Assembly (NCBI RefSeq): GCF_040813715.1
Contig: NZ_JBFOCH010000020.1
Length of the DNA stretch: 64,000 bases
From: Mesorhizobium_K marinum
Lineage (GTDB): Bacteria > Pseudomonadota > Alphaproteobacteria > Rhizobiales > Rhizobiaceae
Direction: 5' to 3' (one strand)
Shown in pieces: positions 1-9,256 of the stretch. Within the stretch, counting starts at the first letter, position 1; each line of letters begins with the position of its first letter. The position numbers and the translations under genes are program-made. A model generated the notes under the pieces. It was not told the origin of the DNA, did no database searches, and was given only the letters and a program-made list of their open reading frames with translations.

Positions 1-128
1 CGCTTCCCAGCGTCACCCGGTTGCAATACGGTCGGATGAGCACGCATCATTTTTCGGAACAATCGCCCGCATACGCCGTTTTCCCGCCACAAGGGACACA
101 GATACCGAGACCAAATCGAGGAATCGTC

Positions 129-731
129 ATGAAGAAGTTTCTATCATCGCTGTGCGCAGCGACGCTGGCCGCATCCTTCGGCCTGTCGGCTGCGGTCCCG
201 GCAACGGCCGCGCCTGGCTATGTGCCCAAGGCGCAGACGGCCGAGCGTTCCGACGTCATCGCCGTCAAGGAACCCTGGAAGAAGCGGCGCTACGGCAAGT
301 GGGACGGGCGTCGCCACAACGACTTCCGCCGCNCGCCTGGCTATGTGCCCAAGGCGCAGACGGCCGAGCGTTCCGACGTCATCGCCGTCAAGGAACCCTG
401 GAAGAAGCGGCGCTACGGCAAGTGGGACGGGCGTCGCCACAACGACTTCCGCCGCAGGGGCGACTATGTCTGGTACAACGGCCACCGCGGCTACCGCGAA
501 TGGCGCCGGGGCTACCGCTACCATGACGGCTTCTGGTTCCCTGCGGGCGCGTTCATCGCTGGCGCCATCATCGGCGGCGCGATCGCCAACAACAACAACT
601 ACGTCTACCAGGGCGGCGGCAGCGCGCACGAGCACTGGTGCTACGACCACTACCGGTCCTACCGGGCCTGGGACAACACGTTCCAGCCGTACAACGGCCC
701 GCGCAGGCAGTGCTACTCGCCCTACAACTGA
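129..731 (+). CDS. BA14K family secreted protein (inflated by a scaffold join)
   Basis: Small exported protein with an N-terminal signal peptide (MKKFLSSLCAATLAASFGLS, cleavage probably after PATAA). A basic, Arg/Tyr-rich middle follows, then a Gly/Ala hydrophobic stretch and a C-terminal block with two Cys (WCYDHYRSYRAWDNTFQPYN) typical of the BA14K family, named after an immunoreactive lectin-like protein of Brucella. Function in this organism is not known. The ATG at 129 follows GAGG at 117-120. The N at 333 sits inside the gene, and 211-332 is repeated at 334-455; removing 123 bp in frame gives about 159 aa, a normal length. Convergent with glpK, with a hairpin terminator between them. 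Confidence 0.8.
   Translation: MKKFLSSLCAATLAASFGLSAAVPATAAPGYVPKAQTAERSDVIAVKEPWKKRRYGKWDGRRHNDFRRXPGYVPKAQTAERSDVIAVKEPWKKRRYGKWDGRRHNDFRRRGDYVWYNGHRGYREWRRGYRYHDGFWFPAGAFIAGAIIGGAIANNNNYVYQGGGSAHEHWCYDHYRSYRAWDNTFQPYNGPRRQCYSPYN
211..455. other. Scaffold join, N at 333
   Basis: Bases 211-332 and 334-455 are the same sequence, interrupted by a single N. This is an unmerged contig overlap inside the BA14K gene, not a tandem repeat. Confidence 0.9.
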
Positions 732-1002
732 CCGATCGATTTGCAGCCACCGAGGCCCGCGCCGAAAGGCGCGNGGCGCGTTCATCGCAGGCGCCATCAT
801 CGGCGGCGCGATCGCCAACAACAACAACTACGTCTACCAGGGCGGCGGCAGCGCGCACGAGCGCTGGTGCTACGACCATTACCGGTCCTACCGGGCCTGG
901 GACAACACGTTCCAGCCGTACAACGGCCCGCGCAGGCAGTGCTACTCGCCCTACAACTGACCGACCGATTTGCAGCCACCGAGGCCCGCGCTGAAAGGCG
1001 CG
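546..1002. other. Scaffold join, N at 774, with a second BA14K C-terminus
   Basis: Bases 546-773 recur at 775-1002 with about five scattered substitutions, so the two contigs seem to come from slightly different strains. The right copy (775-960) carries the last 60 or so codons of the BA14K gene again and should not be read as a second gene. Confidence 0.85.
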
Positions 1003-1453
1003 GGCCTTTTCACGTCAAGCCGTCAGCGTCCGCCGCACGGCGTCGCGCCAGCCCTTCAGCTTGGCGGCGCGTGTCCGTTCGTCCATCTTAGGTTTGAAGC
1101 GGCGCTCCAGCGCCCAGCTTTTGGCAAATTGCGCCATCGTCGGCCAGACGCCGGCCCGCGAGCCGGCAAGCCACGCCGCCCCCAGCGCCGTCGTCTCGAG
1201 GATCTCGGNCCGATTTGCAGCCATCGAGGCCCGCGCTGAAAGGCGCGGGCCTTTTCACGTCAAGCCGTCAGCGTCCGCCGCACGGCGTCGCGCCAGCCCT
1301 TCAGCTTGGCGGCGCGTGTCCGTTCGTCCATCTTAGGTTTGAAGCGGCGCTCCAGCGCCCAGCTTTTGGCAAATTGCGCCATCGTCGGCCAGACGCCGGC
1401 CCGCGAGCCGGCAAGCCACGCCGCCCCCAGCGCCGTCGTCTCGAGGATCTCGG
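965..1453. other. Scaffold join, N at 1209, with a duplicate glpK C-terminus
   Basis: Bases 965-1208 recur at 1210-1453 with at least one substitution. The left copy (1015-1208, minus) is the last 64 or so codons of glpK and its stop; the genuine continuous gene ends at 1260. Confidence 0.85.
983..1010 (+). terminator. Rho-independent terminator after the BA14K gene
   Basis: Perfect 9-bp stem GGCCCGCGC / GCGCGGGCC around loop TGAAAG, followed by TTTT. It lies between the convergent BA14K and glpK genes. The same hairpin is seen again at 1228-1255 because of the scaffold duplication. Confidence 0.75.
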
Positions 1454-3029
1454 GACGATCGACCGGCGCGTCGAGGATGTCGGCCAGCCGCTGCATCGTC
1501 CAGTCGGACGCCACCATGCCGCCATCCACACGCAGAACGGTTCCGGCCGCCGCCCCTTTCCAGTCCTTCTTCATCGCATCCAGGAGATCGCGCGTCTGGT
1601 AGGCGACCGCCTCGAGGGCGGCGCGCGCGAATTCGGCCGGGCCTGAATTGCGCGTCAGGCCGAAAATCGCGCCGCGCGCATGCGCGTCCCAATGCGGCGC
1701 GCCGAGGCCGACGAAGGCCGGCACGAGGTAGACGTTCTGGGTCTCGTCGGCCTGCGCCGCCAGCTCGCCGCTGCGCGCCGCCTTGTCGATCATCCTGGCC
1801 CCATCGCGCAGCCACTGCACGGCGGCTCCGGCGATGAAGATCGAGCCTTNAGCGGGCACGAGGTAGACGTTCTGGGTGTCGTCGGCCTGCGCCGCCAGCT
1901 CGCCGCTGCGCGCCGCCTTGTCGATCATCCTGGCCCCATCGCGCAGCCACTGCACGGCGGCTCCGGCGATGAAGATCGAGCCTTCCAGCGCATAGGTGGT
2001 CTTGCCGTCGAGCCTGTAGGCTATGGTGGTCAGCAGCCTGTTCCTGGAGCGCACGATGTCTGCGCCGGTGTTCAGCAGGGCGAAGCAGCCGGTGCCGTAG
2101 GTCGACTTCATCATGCCCGGCTTGAAGCAGGCCTGGCCGATGGTGGCGGCGTGCTGGTCGCCGGCGACACCCAGGATCGGGATCGAGGCGCCGAGGATCG
2201 CCTTGTCGGTGACGCCGAAATCGTCGGCGCAGTCCTTGACCTCGGGCATCAGGGCGGCGGGGATGCCCAGGATCTTGAGCAGTTCCGCATCCCACGCGTT
2301 CTTTTCGATGTTGTAGACGAGTGTGCGCGACGCATTCGTCGCATCGGTTGCATGGACCTTGCCGCCGGTGAGTCGCCAGATCAGGAACGAATCGATGGTG
2401 CCGGCGAGCAGTTCGCCGGCTGCGGCGCGCTTCCTCGCGCCCTTCACGCGATCGAGCAGCCAGGCGATCTTGGNTGCATTGGTCGCATCGGTTGCATGGA
2501 CCCTGCCGCCGGTGAGGCGCCAGATCAGGAACGAATCGATGGTGCCGGCGAGCAGTTCGCCGGCTGCGGCGCGCTTCCTCGCGCCCTTCACGCGATCGAG
2601 CAGCCAGGCGATCTTGGTGCCGGAGAAATAGGGGTCGAGCAGCAGCCCGGTCTTGCGCGAAAATGTCTTCTCCAGCCCTGCCTTCTTCAGGCGGGCGCAG
2701 AGCGGCGCGGTGCGCCTGTCCTGCCAGACGATCGCCCGGTGGATCGGCTTGCCGGTCGTCTTGTCCCAGAGCACCACGGTCTCGCGCTGGTTGGTGATAC
2801 CGATCGCGGCGATGTCGCTCGCCTTCACCCTGGCCTTTCGCAGCGCCTGACGCGCCGACCACACCACGCTGTCCCAGATCTCCTCGGGGTCGTGCTCGAC
2901 CCATCCGGAGGCCGGATAGTGCTGCGTGAACTCCTTCTGGCCGATCCCGGCGACCTTCATGTTCCCGTCGAAGACGATGGCGCGCGACGACGTCGTGCCC
3001 TGGTCGATGGCGAGAATGTAGCCGGTCAT
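1260..3029 (-). CDS. glpK: Glycerol kinase
   Basis: Phosphorylates glycerol to sn-glycerol 3-phosphate with ATP in the cytoplasm, trapping what the adjacent ABC importer brings in. The FGGY-family start MTGYILAIDQGTTSSRA (phosphate-binding DQGTTS), the ATE-like TNQRETVVLWD region and the C-terminal GGMVASDWTMQRLADIL and LGAAWLAG motifs are present. The ATG at 3029 has a GGAGGAGA ribosome site 5 bases upstream. Joins at 1850 and 2474 duplicate about 135 and 144 bp in frame; without them the protein is about 496 aa, the usual length. Last gene of the glycerol cluster, 100 bp after glpV. Confidence 0.95.
   Translation of the reverse strand: MTGYILAIDQGTTSSRAIVFDGNMKVAGIGQKEFTQHYPASGWVEHDPEEIWDSVVWSARQALRKARVKASDIAAIGITNQRETVVLWDKTTGKPIHRAIVWQDRRTAPLCARLKKAGLEKTFSRKTGLLLDPYFSGTKIAWLLDRVKGARKRAAAGELLAGTIDSFLIWRLTGGRVHATDATNAXKIAWLLDRVKGARKRAAAGELLAGTIDSFLIWRLTGGKVHATDATNASRTLVYNIEKNAWDAELLKILGIPAALMPEVKDCADDFGVTDKAILGASIPILGVAGDQHAATIGQACFKPGMMKSTYGTGCFALLNTGADIVRSRNRLLTTIAYRLDGKTTYALEGSIFIAGAAVQWLRDGARMIDKAARSGELAAQADDTQNVYLVPAXGSIFIAGAAVQWLRDGARMIDKAARSGELAAQADETQNVYLVPAFVGLGAPHWDAHARGAIFGLTRNSGPAEFARAALEAVAYQTRDLLDAMKKDWKGAAAGTVLRVDGGMVASDWTMQRLADILDAPVDRPEILETTALGAAWLAGSRAGVWPTMAQFAKSWALERRFKPKMDERTRAAKLKGWRDAVRRTLTA
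1720..1984. other. Scaffold join, N at 1850
   Basis: Bases 1720-1849 recur at 1855-1984 with one visible substitution (gggtctcg against gggtgtcg). Inside glpK; the reading frame is kept. Confidence 0.9.
2332..2617. other. Scaffold join, N at 2474
   Basis: Bases 2332-2473 recur at 2476-2617 with several substitutions. Inside glpK; the reading frame is kept. Confidence 0.9.
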
Positions 3030-3129
3030 ATCGTCTCCTCCGGGTCGTTTGCGATGCAAAGAAGGGAGGCGGCAAAGGCCGCCTCCCCGCTTTCCTGTTC
3101 GGCCCCGGCCTGCGCCCGGGCCGGATGGT

Positions 3130-4851
3130 TTACTGCCAGCTCTTGACCAGTTCGTCGTAGTTGATGGTCAGCGGCTTTTCCTTCTCGTTCTCGATCTTCA
3201 GCTGCGGCGCAAGGTTGCCCTTCGAGACGGCGTCCTTGTTCCAGTACTCGAGATCGTGCTCTTCGGCGAGCTTCGGGCCGATGTCGCCCTGCACGCCCGC
3301 GCGCTCGAGGCGCTCGAGGACCTTCTCCTGCTCGGCGCACAGCGAGTTCATGGCCTCCTGAGCCGTCTTGGCGCCCGACGACGCATCGCCGATCGCCTGC
3401 CACCAGAGCTGAGCCAGCTTCGGATAGTCAGGAATGTTCGTTCCGGTCGGCGACCACTGGACGCGGGCCGGCGAGCGGTAGAACTCGATCAGGCCGCCGA
3501 GCTTCGGCGCGCGATCGGTGAAGGACTGATGCCGGATCGAGGATTCGCGGATGAGCGTCAGGCCGACATGGCTCTTCTTCACGTCCACGGTCTTCGACGT
3601 CACGAACTGCGCATAGAGCCAGGCGGCCTTGGCGCGGTCTTCCGGCGTCGACTTCAGGATCGTCCAAGAGCCGACGTCCTGGTAGCCGAGCTTCATGCCG
3701 TCCTTCCAGTAGACGCCATGCGGCGACGGAGCGAAGCGCCACTTCGGCGTGCCGTCCTCGTTGACGACAGGCAGGCCCGGCTTCACGAAATCGGCGGTGA
3801 ACGCCGTATAGGTGAACATCTGCTGGGCAACCTCGCCCTGCGAGGGGACCGGACCGGATTCCGAGAAGGTCATGCCCTGCGCGGCGGCAGGCGCATAGGC
3901 CTTCAGCCACTCCAGGTACTTCTCGATAGCATAGACCGATGCAGGACCGTTGGTGTCGCCGCCACGGGCGACGCAGGAGCCGACCGGCCGCGAGTTCTCG
4001 TCGACCTTGATGCCCCATTCGTCGACCGGAAGGCCGTTCGGGATGCCCTTGTCGCCATTGCCGGCCATGGAGAGCCAGGCATCGGTGAAGCGCCAGCCGA
4101 GCGACGGGTCCTTCTTGCCGTAGTCCATGTGGCCATAGACCTTCTTGCCGTCGATCTCGCGGCCGGTGAAGAACTGGGCAATGTCCTCATAGGCCGACCA
4201 GTTGACCGGCACGCCGAGGTCGTAGCCGTACTTCGCCTTGAAGTCCGCCTTGTTCTTCTCGTCGTTGAACCAGTCGTAGCGGAACCAGTAGAGGTTCGCG
4301 AACTGCTGGTCGGGAAGCTGGTAGAGCTTGCCGTCCGGAGCAGTGGTGAACGACGTGCCGATGAAGTCGTCGAGATCGAGGTTCGGATTGGTGACGTCCT
4401 TGCCTTCGTTCGCCATCCAGTCGGTCAGGCTGCGCGCCTGCTGGTAGCGCCAGTGCGTGCCGATCAGGTCGGAGTCGTTGACATAGGCGTCGTAGATGTT
4501 CTCGCCCGACTGCATCTGGGTCTGCAGCTTTTCGATGACATCGCCTTCGCCGATCAGGTCATGCGTGATCTTGATGCCGGTGATGTCGGTGAACGCCTTG
4601 GCGAGCGTCTTGGACTCGTATTCATGTGTGGTGATCGTCTCGGAGACGACCTTGATGTCCATGCCGGCGAAAGGCTTCGCCGCGTCGATGAACCACTGCA
4701 TTTCGGCTTCCTGGGCGGCGCGGTCGAGCGTCGACAGGTCGCCGATCTCCGCGTCGAGGAAGGCCTTGGCCTCGTCCATTCCGGCGTAGGCCTGCCCGGC
4801 CGCAAGCAGCAGGACAAGGGCAGTTGACGATGTTAACAGATGCCGTCGCAT
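3130..4851 (-). CDS. glpV: Glycerol ABC transporter, periplasmic substrate-binding protein
   Basis: Periplasmic solute-binding protein, 573 aa, longer than most. A signal peptide (MRRHLLTSSTALVLLLAAGQ, cleavage after AYA) precedes a family-1-type binding domain, with DDFIGTSFTTAPDGKLYQLP and DVGSWTILKSTPEDRAKAAW recognisable in the mature part. The start at 4851 follows GGAGG. By position and size it matches GlpV, the binding protein of the glycerol importer described in Rhizobium leguminosarum. It is transcribed after glpU and before glpK, so ligand capture, transport and phosphorylation are co-expressed. Substrate assignment rests on synteny with the whole glp cluster. Confidence 0.88.
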   Translation of the reverse strand: MRRHLLTSSTALVLLLAAGQAYAGMDEAKAFLDAEIGDLSTLDRAAQEAEMQWFIDAAKPFAGMDIKVVSETITTHEYESKTLAKAFTDITGIKITHDLIGEGDVIEKLQTQMQSGENIYDAYVNDSDLIGTHWRYQQARSLTDWMANEGKDVTNPNLDLDDFIGTSFTTAPDGKLYQLPDQQFANLYWFRYDWFNDEKNKADFKAKYGYDLGVPVNWSAYEDIAQFFTGREIDGKKVYGHMDYGKKDPSLGWRFTDAWLSMAGNGDKGIPNGLPVDEWGIKVDENSRPVGSCVARGGDTNGPASVYAIEKYLEWLKAYAPAAAQGMTFSESGPVPSQGEVAQQMFTYTAFTADFVKPGLPVVNEDGTPKWRFAPSPHGVYWKDGMKLGYQDVGSWTILKSTPEDRAKAAWLYAQFVTSKTVDVKKSHVGLTLIRESSIRHQSFTDRAPKLGGLIEFYRSPARVQWSPTGTNIPDYPKLAQLWWQAIGDASSGAKTAQEAMNSLCAEQEKVLERLERAGVQGDIGPKLAEEHDLEYWNKDAVSKGNLAPQLKIENEKEKPLTINYDELVKSWQ

Positions 4852-4926
4852 TTCGTTTCCTCCACTAAGGTTGCAAGTGCGATCGGAGCGGTCGCCGGCA
4901 CGCGGCCGCTCCAACAGTTTCCCCCT

Positions 4927-5208
4927 CTAAACGTAGCGGAATACGCCTATTGCGTAGACCACGGAGAGAGCGAGAGCCCACCACAGGTTGGGGCCGATCA
5001 GCCCCAGCCATGCGAGGTGGATGAATGCGCTGCCGAGCAGCGAGACAAAGAGACGGTCGCCGCGCGTCGTCTCGAAACGCAGAATGCCGACGCGCGGATT
5101 GCCGCCCGGCGAGACGTATTCCCATACGCCCATGCCGATCAGCAGCATGAAGATGGTCCCGAAGAAGACGGCTGTCGGCCACGTCCAGGCCATCCAGGCG
5201 AAGCTCAT
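4927..5208 (-). CDS. glpU: Small membrane protein of the glycerol transporter operon (DUF2160 type)
   Basis: 93-residue integral membrane protein with three hydrophobic segments (roughly residues 10-28, 56-70 and 73-90). It is the conserved small protein found between the permeases and the binding protein in rhizobial glycerol operons (GlpU). Its exact role is unknown; a stabilising or accessory subunit of the permease complex is the natural inference. The start at 5208 is preceded by GGAGGT, and it begins 11 bases after glpQ stops, so the two are translated in series. Confidence 0.85.
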   Translation of the reverse strand: MSFAWMAWTWPTAVFFGTIFMLLIGMGVWEYVSPGGNPRVGILRFETTRGDRLFVSLLGSAFIHLAWLGLIGPNLWWALALSVVYAIGVFRYV

Positions 5209-5219
5209 CGTCAGACCTC

Positions 5220-6140
<921 letters not shown>

Positions 6141-6141
6141 G

Positions 6142-7008
6142 TCAGCGCTCCTCGCCGTAGTTGGTCATGACCGTGTAGAATACCCATGACAGCAAAAGGA
6201 CGATGAGGAAGTAGACGATCGACATGGCTGCCGCCTCGCCCAGGTTGAACTCGCCGATGGCGAGCTTGACGAGGTCGATCGACAGGAACGTCGTGGTGTT
6301 GCCGGGGCCGCCGCCGGTGACCACGAAGGGTTCCGTGTAGATCATGAAGGAATCCATGAAGCGCAGCAGCACGGCGATGAGCAGGACGCGGTTCATCTTC
6401 GGCAGCTGGATGTAGCGGAAGATCGCCCAGCGCGAGGCGCCGTCGATCTTGGCCGCCTGGTAGTAGGCGTCGGGGATCGAGACGAGGCCGGCATAGCAGA
6501 GCAGCACGACGAGGCTGGTCCAGTGCCAGACATCCATCAGGACGACCGTCACCCAGGCGTCGAATGGATCGTTGACGTAGTTGTAGTCGAAGCCGAGACC
6601 CGACAGGGTGTGGCCGAGCAGGCCGATGTCGATGCGGCCGAACACCTGCCAGATCGTGCCGACGACATTCCACGGTATGAGCAGCGGCAGCGCCATCAGC
6701 ACGAGGCATGTCGGCACGCCCCATCCCTGGCGCGGCATGTTCAGCGCGATGAAGATGCCGAGCGGAATCTCGATCGCCAGAATGATCCCCGAGAAGATCA
6801 GGTTGCGCCCCATCGCCTCCCAGAAGCGTTCCGAGGCCAGGATATCCTCGTACCAGGTGGTTCCCGCCCAGAAGAAGACGTTGTTGCCGAACGTGTCCTG
6901 CACCGAATAGTTCACGACCGTCATAAGCGGGATCACCGCCGAGAAAGCCACCAGCAGCAGCACCGGCAGGACCATGAACCAGGCCTTGTTGTTCCAGGGC
7001 TTGTCCAT
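6142..7008 (-). CDS. glpP: Glycerol ABC transporter permease
   Basis: Inner-membrane permease, 288 aa, MalF-like, with six hydrophobic segments and an EAA-type loop (IPDAYYQAAKIDGASRWAIF). The start MDKPWNNKAWFM at 7008 is preceded by GGGAGG at suitable distance and begins 5 bases after the glpT stop. It partners GlpQ in the glycerol importer. Confidence 0.92.
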   Translation of the reverse strand: MDKPWNNKAWFMVLPVLLLVAFSAVIPLMTVVNYSVQDTFGNNVFFWAGTTWYEDILASERFWEAMGRNLIFSGIILAIEIPLGIFIALNMPRQGWGVPTCLVLMALPLLIPWNVVGTIWQVFGRIDIGLLGHTLSGLGFDYNYVNDPFDAWVTVVLMDVWHWTSLVVLLCYAGLVSIPDAYYQAAKIDGASRWAIFRYIQLPKMNRVLLIAVLLRFMDSFMIYTEPFVVTGGGPGNTTTFLSIDLVKLAIGEFNLGEAAAMSIVYFLIVLLLSWVFYTVMTNYGEER

Positions 7009-7013
7009 GGCGC

Positions 7014-8084
7014 TCAGCCTCCCATCTCGACACGCCATGAATCGGCGTAGAGGTTGATGCCCGCAGGGTCGAAGGCGACCCTGGGATCGGCGGGGATGTC
7101 GTCGTCTTCGCCGATGATCGCCGCGATGTCGCGACCCTCGACGCTGGCGCGGACCACCTTGTGGCGGCCGATGTCCTCGACCTTGGTCACCGTTGCCGGC
7201 ATGCCCGCGCTTCCCAGCCGGACATATTCCGGGCGGATTCCGAGCTCGACGGTGCCGGCGCTGCCGACATCGGGCAGGCCCGGCAGGTCGATCGTCTGCC
7301 CGCCAAGCCTGGCGTGCCGGCCCTCAAGCGCAACCGGCATCACATTCATGCCGGGCGAGCCGATGAAGTATCCGACGAATGTATGCCTTGGCCGCTCGAA
7401 CAGCTCCGCCGGCGTGCCAATCTGCACGACCTCCCCCTCGTACATGACCACGACATGGTCGGCGAAAGTCAGCGCCTCGGTCTGGTCGTGCGTCACGTAG
7501 ACCATGGTGTAGCCGAAACGCTTGTGCAGCTGCTTCAGCTGCGAGCGCAGCACCCACTTCATGTGCGGATCGATGACGGTGAGCGGCTCGTCGAACAGGA
7601 TCGCGTTGACGTCGTGGCGCACCAGGCCGCGTCCAAGCGAGATCTTCTGCTTCTGGTCGGCGGTGAGCCCCCTCGCCCGGCGCATCGCCATGTCGGCGAG
7701 CCCGGTCATCTCCAGCGTCTCGCGCACCCGGCGATCGACATCGGCTTCCGGCACCGCGCGGTTGCGCAGCGGGAAGGCCAGGTTGTCGTAGACGGTCATC
7801 GTGTCGTAGATGACCGGAAACTGGAACACCTGCGCGATGTTGCGTTCCTGCGTCGACAGGTTGGTGACGTCCCGGCCGTCGAACAGCAGTTCGCCATGTG
7901 ACGGGTGCAGCAGCCCCGATATGATGTTGAGCAGCGTGGTCTTGCCGCAGCCGGACGGCCCAAGCAGGGCGTAGGCGCCGCCATCCTGGAACGTGTGATG
8001 GACCTCCTTCAGCGCATAGTCCTTCGCGGATTGCGGGTTGGCGCCGTAGGCGTGTCGGATGTGGTTGCAGTCGATGCGCGCCAT
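7014..8084 (-). CDS. glpT: Glycerol ABC transporter ATPase, MalK-like, with degenerate signature
   Basis: Cytoplasmic ATPase, 356 aa: nucleotide-binding domain (about residues 1-235) plus a C-terminal TOBE-like domain (about 260-350). Walker A GPSGCGKTT, Q-loop VFQFP, Walker B AILFDEP and H-loop YVTHDQTEA are intact. The ABC signature is not the usual LSGGQ but LTADQKQKISLGRGLVR, and the D-loop reads TVIDPH. The partner GlpS has the opposite defects. The start at 8084 is 10 bases after glpS ends. Confidence 0.9.
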   Translation of the reverse strand: MARIDCNHIRHAYGANPQSAKDYALKEVHHTFQDGGAYALLGPSGCGKTTLLNIISGLLHPSHGELLFDGRDVTNLSTQERNIAQVFQFPVIYDTMTVYDNLAFPLRNRAVPEADVDRRVRETLEMTGLADMAMRRARGLTADQKQKISLGRGLVRHDVNAILFDEPLTVIDPHMKWVLRSQLKQLHKRFGYTMVYVTHDQTEALTFADHVVVMYEGEVVQIGTPAELFERPRHTFVGYFIGSPGMNVMPVALEGRHARLGGQTIDLPGLPDVGSAGTVELGIRPEYVRLGSAGMPATVTKVEDIGRHKVVRASVEGRDIAAIIGEDDDIPADPRVAFDPAGINLYADSWRVEMGG

Positions 8085-8094
8085 GTCGCCCCCC

Positions 8095-9177
8095 TCACGC
8101 CGCCTGCTTCGCGCGCGGTGCGGCCGAACGGCCGTTCGCATCGAAGACCATGATGTGGCGCGGATCGATGAACACTTCGATCTCCTGGTCGGTGTCGAAG
8201 TTGCGGATGCCGTGTTCGAGCATGACCCAGCGCACATCGGCGAAATCGAGATGCACGAAGCTCTCGGAACCGGTGATCTCGGTGGCCGAGACTTTCGCCT
8301 TGACCGGCACCGCGGCAGGTCCCGGACGCGACAAAGAAAGATGGTGGGGCTGAAAGCCGATCGTGTAACTCGCGTCGGCAATGCCGGCGAGGTCGTCCGG
8401 CACAGGGAGGTTCACCCCACCATCAAGCTGGAAGGTCGAGCCGCTCTTTCTCAACACGATGGTGTTGAGCGGCGGGTCGGCGAAGGTCTTTGCCGTGACG
8501 AGATCGTCGGGCCGGCGGAAGACGTCGATCGTCGGCCCGAACTGCGTGACGCGGCCCTCGGAGAGCGTGGCCGTGTTGCCACCCAGCAGCAGCGCCTCGT
8601 GCGGCTCGGTCGTGGCGTAGACGAAGATCGTGCCGGCCTCGGCGAAGATCTTCGGCAGTTCCTCGCGCAGTTCCTCGCGCAGCTTGTAGTCGAGATTGGC
8701 CAGCGGCTCGTCCAGCAGCACCAGCGAGGCGTTCTTCACGATCGCGCGGGCGAGCGCGGTGCGCTGCTGCTGGCCGCCGGAGAGATTGAGCGGCGTGCGG
8801 TCGAGATAGGGCGTCAGCTTCAGCAGGGAAGCCGCACGGTCGACTTCGCGCTCGATCGTCGCCTTGTCGGCGCCGGCGACGCGCAGCGGCGAGGCGATGT
8901 TCTCGTAGACCGTCATCGCCGGATAGTTGATGAACTGCTGGTAGACCATGGCGACGTTGCGCTTCTGCACCGGCACGCCGGTCACGTCGACGCCGTCGAA
9001 CCAGACCGAGCCCGACGTCGGGACGTCGAGGCCGGCCATCAGGCGCATCAGGCTGGTCTTTCCGGAAAGGGTCGGCCCGAGCAGCACGTTCAGCGAACCG
9101 TGGCGAAGCGTCAGCGAGACGTCGCGGATATGATCCGCTCCGGCCACCGTCTTCGATACATTCCGCAGTTCGAGCAT
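8095..9177 (-). CDS. glpS: Glycerol ABC transporter ATPase, MalK-like, with degenerate H-loop
   Basis: Cytoplasmic ATPase, 360 aa, with a MalK-like C-terminal regulatory domain. Walker A is GPTLSGKTS, Q-loop VYQQF, signature LSGGQQQRTALARA intact, Walker B LVLLDEP and D-loop ANLD intact. The H-loop usually reading THD is TTEPHEA, so the histidine that positions the gamma-phosphate is Thr. GlpS and GlpT together would build one consensus and one degenerate ATP site. The start at 9177 is preceded by GGGAGGAGG. First transporter gene after glpD. Confidence 0.9.
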   Translation of the reverse strand: MLELRNVSKTVAGADHIRDVSLTLRHGSLNVLLGPTLSGKTSLMRLMAGLDVPTSGSVWFDGVDVTGVPVQKRNVAMVYQQFINYPAMTVYENIASPLRVAGADKATIEREVDRAASLLKLTPYLDRTPLNLSGGQQQRTALARAIVKNASLVLLDEPLANLDYKLREELREELPKIFAEAGTIFVYATTEPHEALLLGGNTATLSEGRVTQFGPTIDVFRRPDDLVTAKTFADPPLNTIVLRKSGSTFQLDGGVNLPVPDDLAGIADASYTIGFQPHHLSLSRPGPAAVPVKAKVSATEITGSESFVHLDFADVRWVMLEHGIRNFDTDQEIEVFIDPRHIMVFDANGRSAAPRAKQAA

Positions 9178-9256
9178 TCCGCCTCCTCCCAGGCAATTTT
9201 GCATCGGTTGTCTTCCCGGATCGGCCTCCCGCCTTCGGAAAGAAACTCCCCAGTCT

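Noticed and set aside
775..1208. Second BA14K gene and truncated glpK as tandem duplicates
   Set aside because: Both are bounded by N and repeat the flanks exactly or nearly so; explained by unmerged contig ends.
3049..4827. Long open frame on the plus strand (about 590 codons)
   Set aside because: It is antisense to glpV, has no ribosome site and encodes an Arg/Leu/Val-rich sequence typical of shadow frames in high-G+C DNA.
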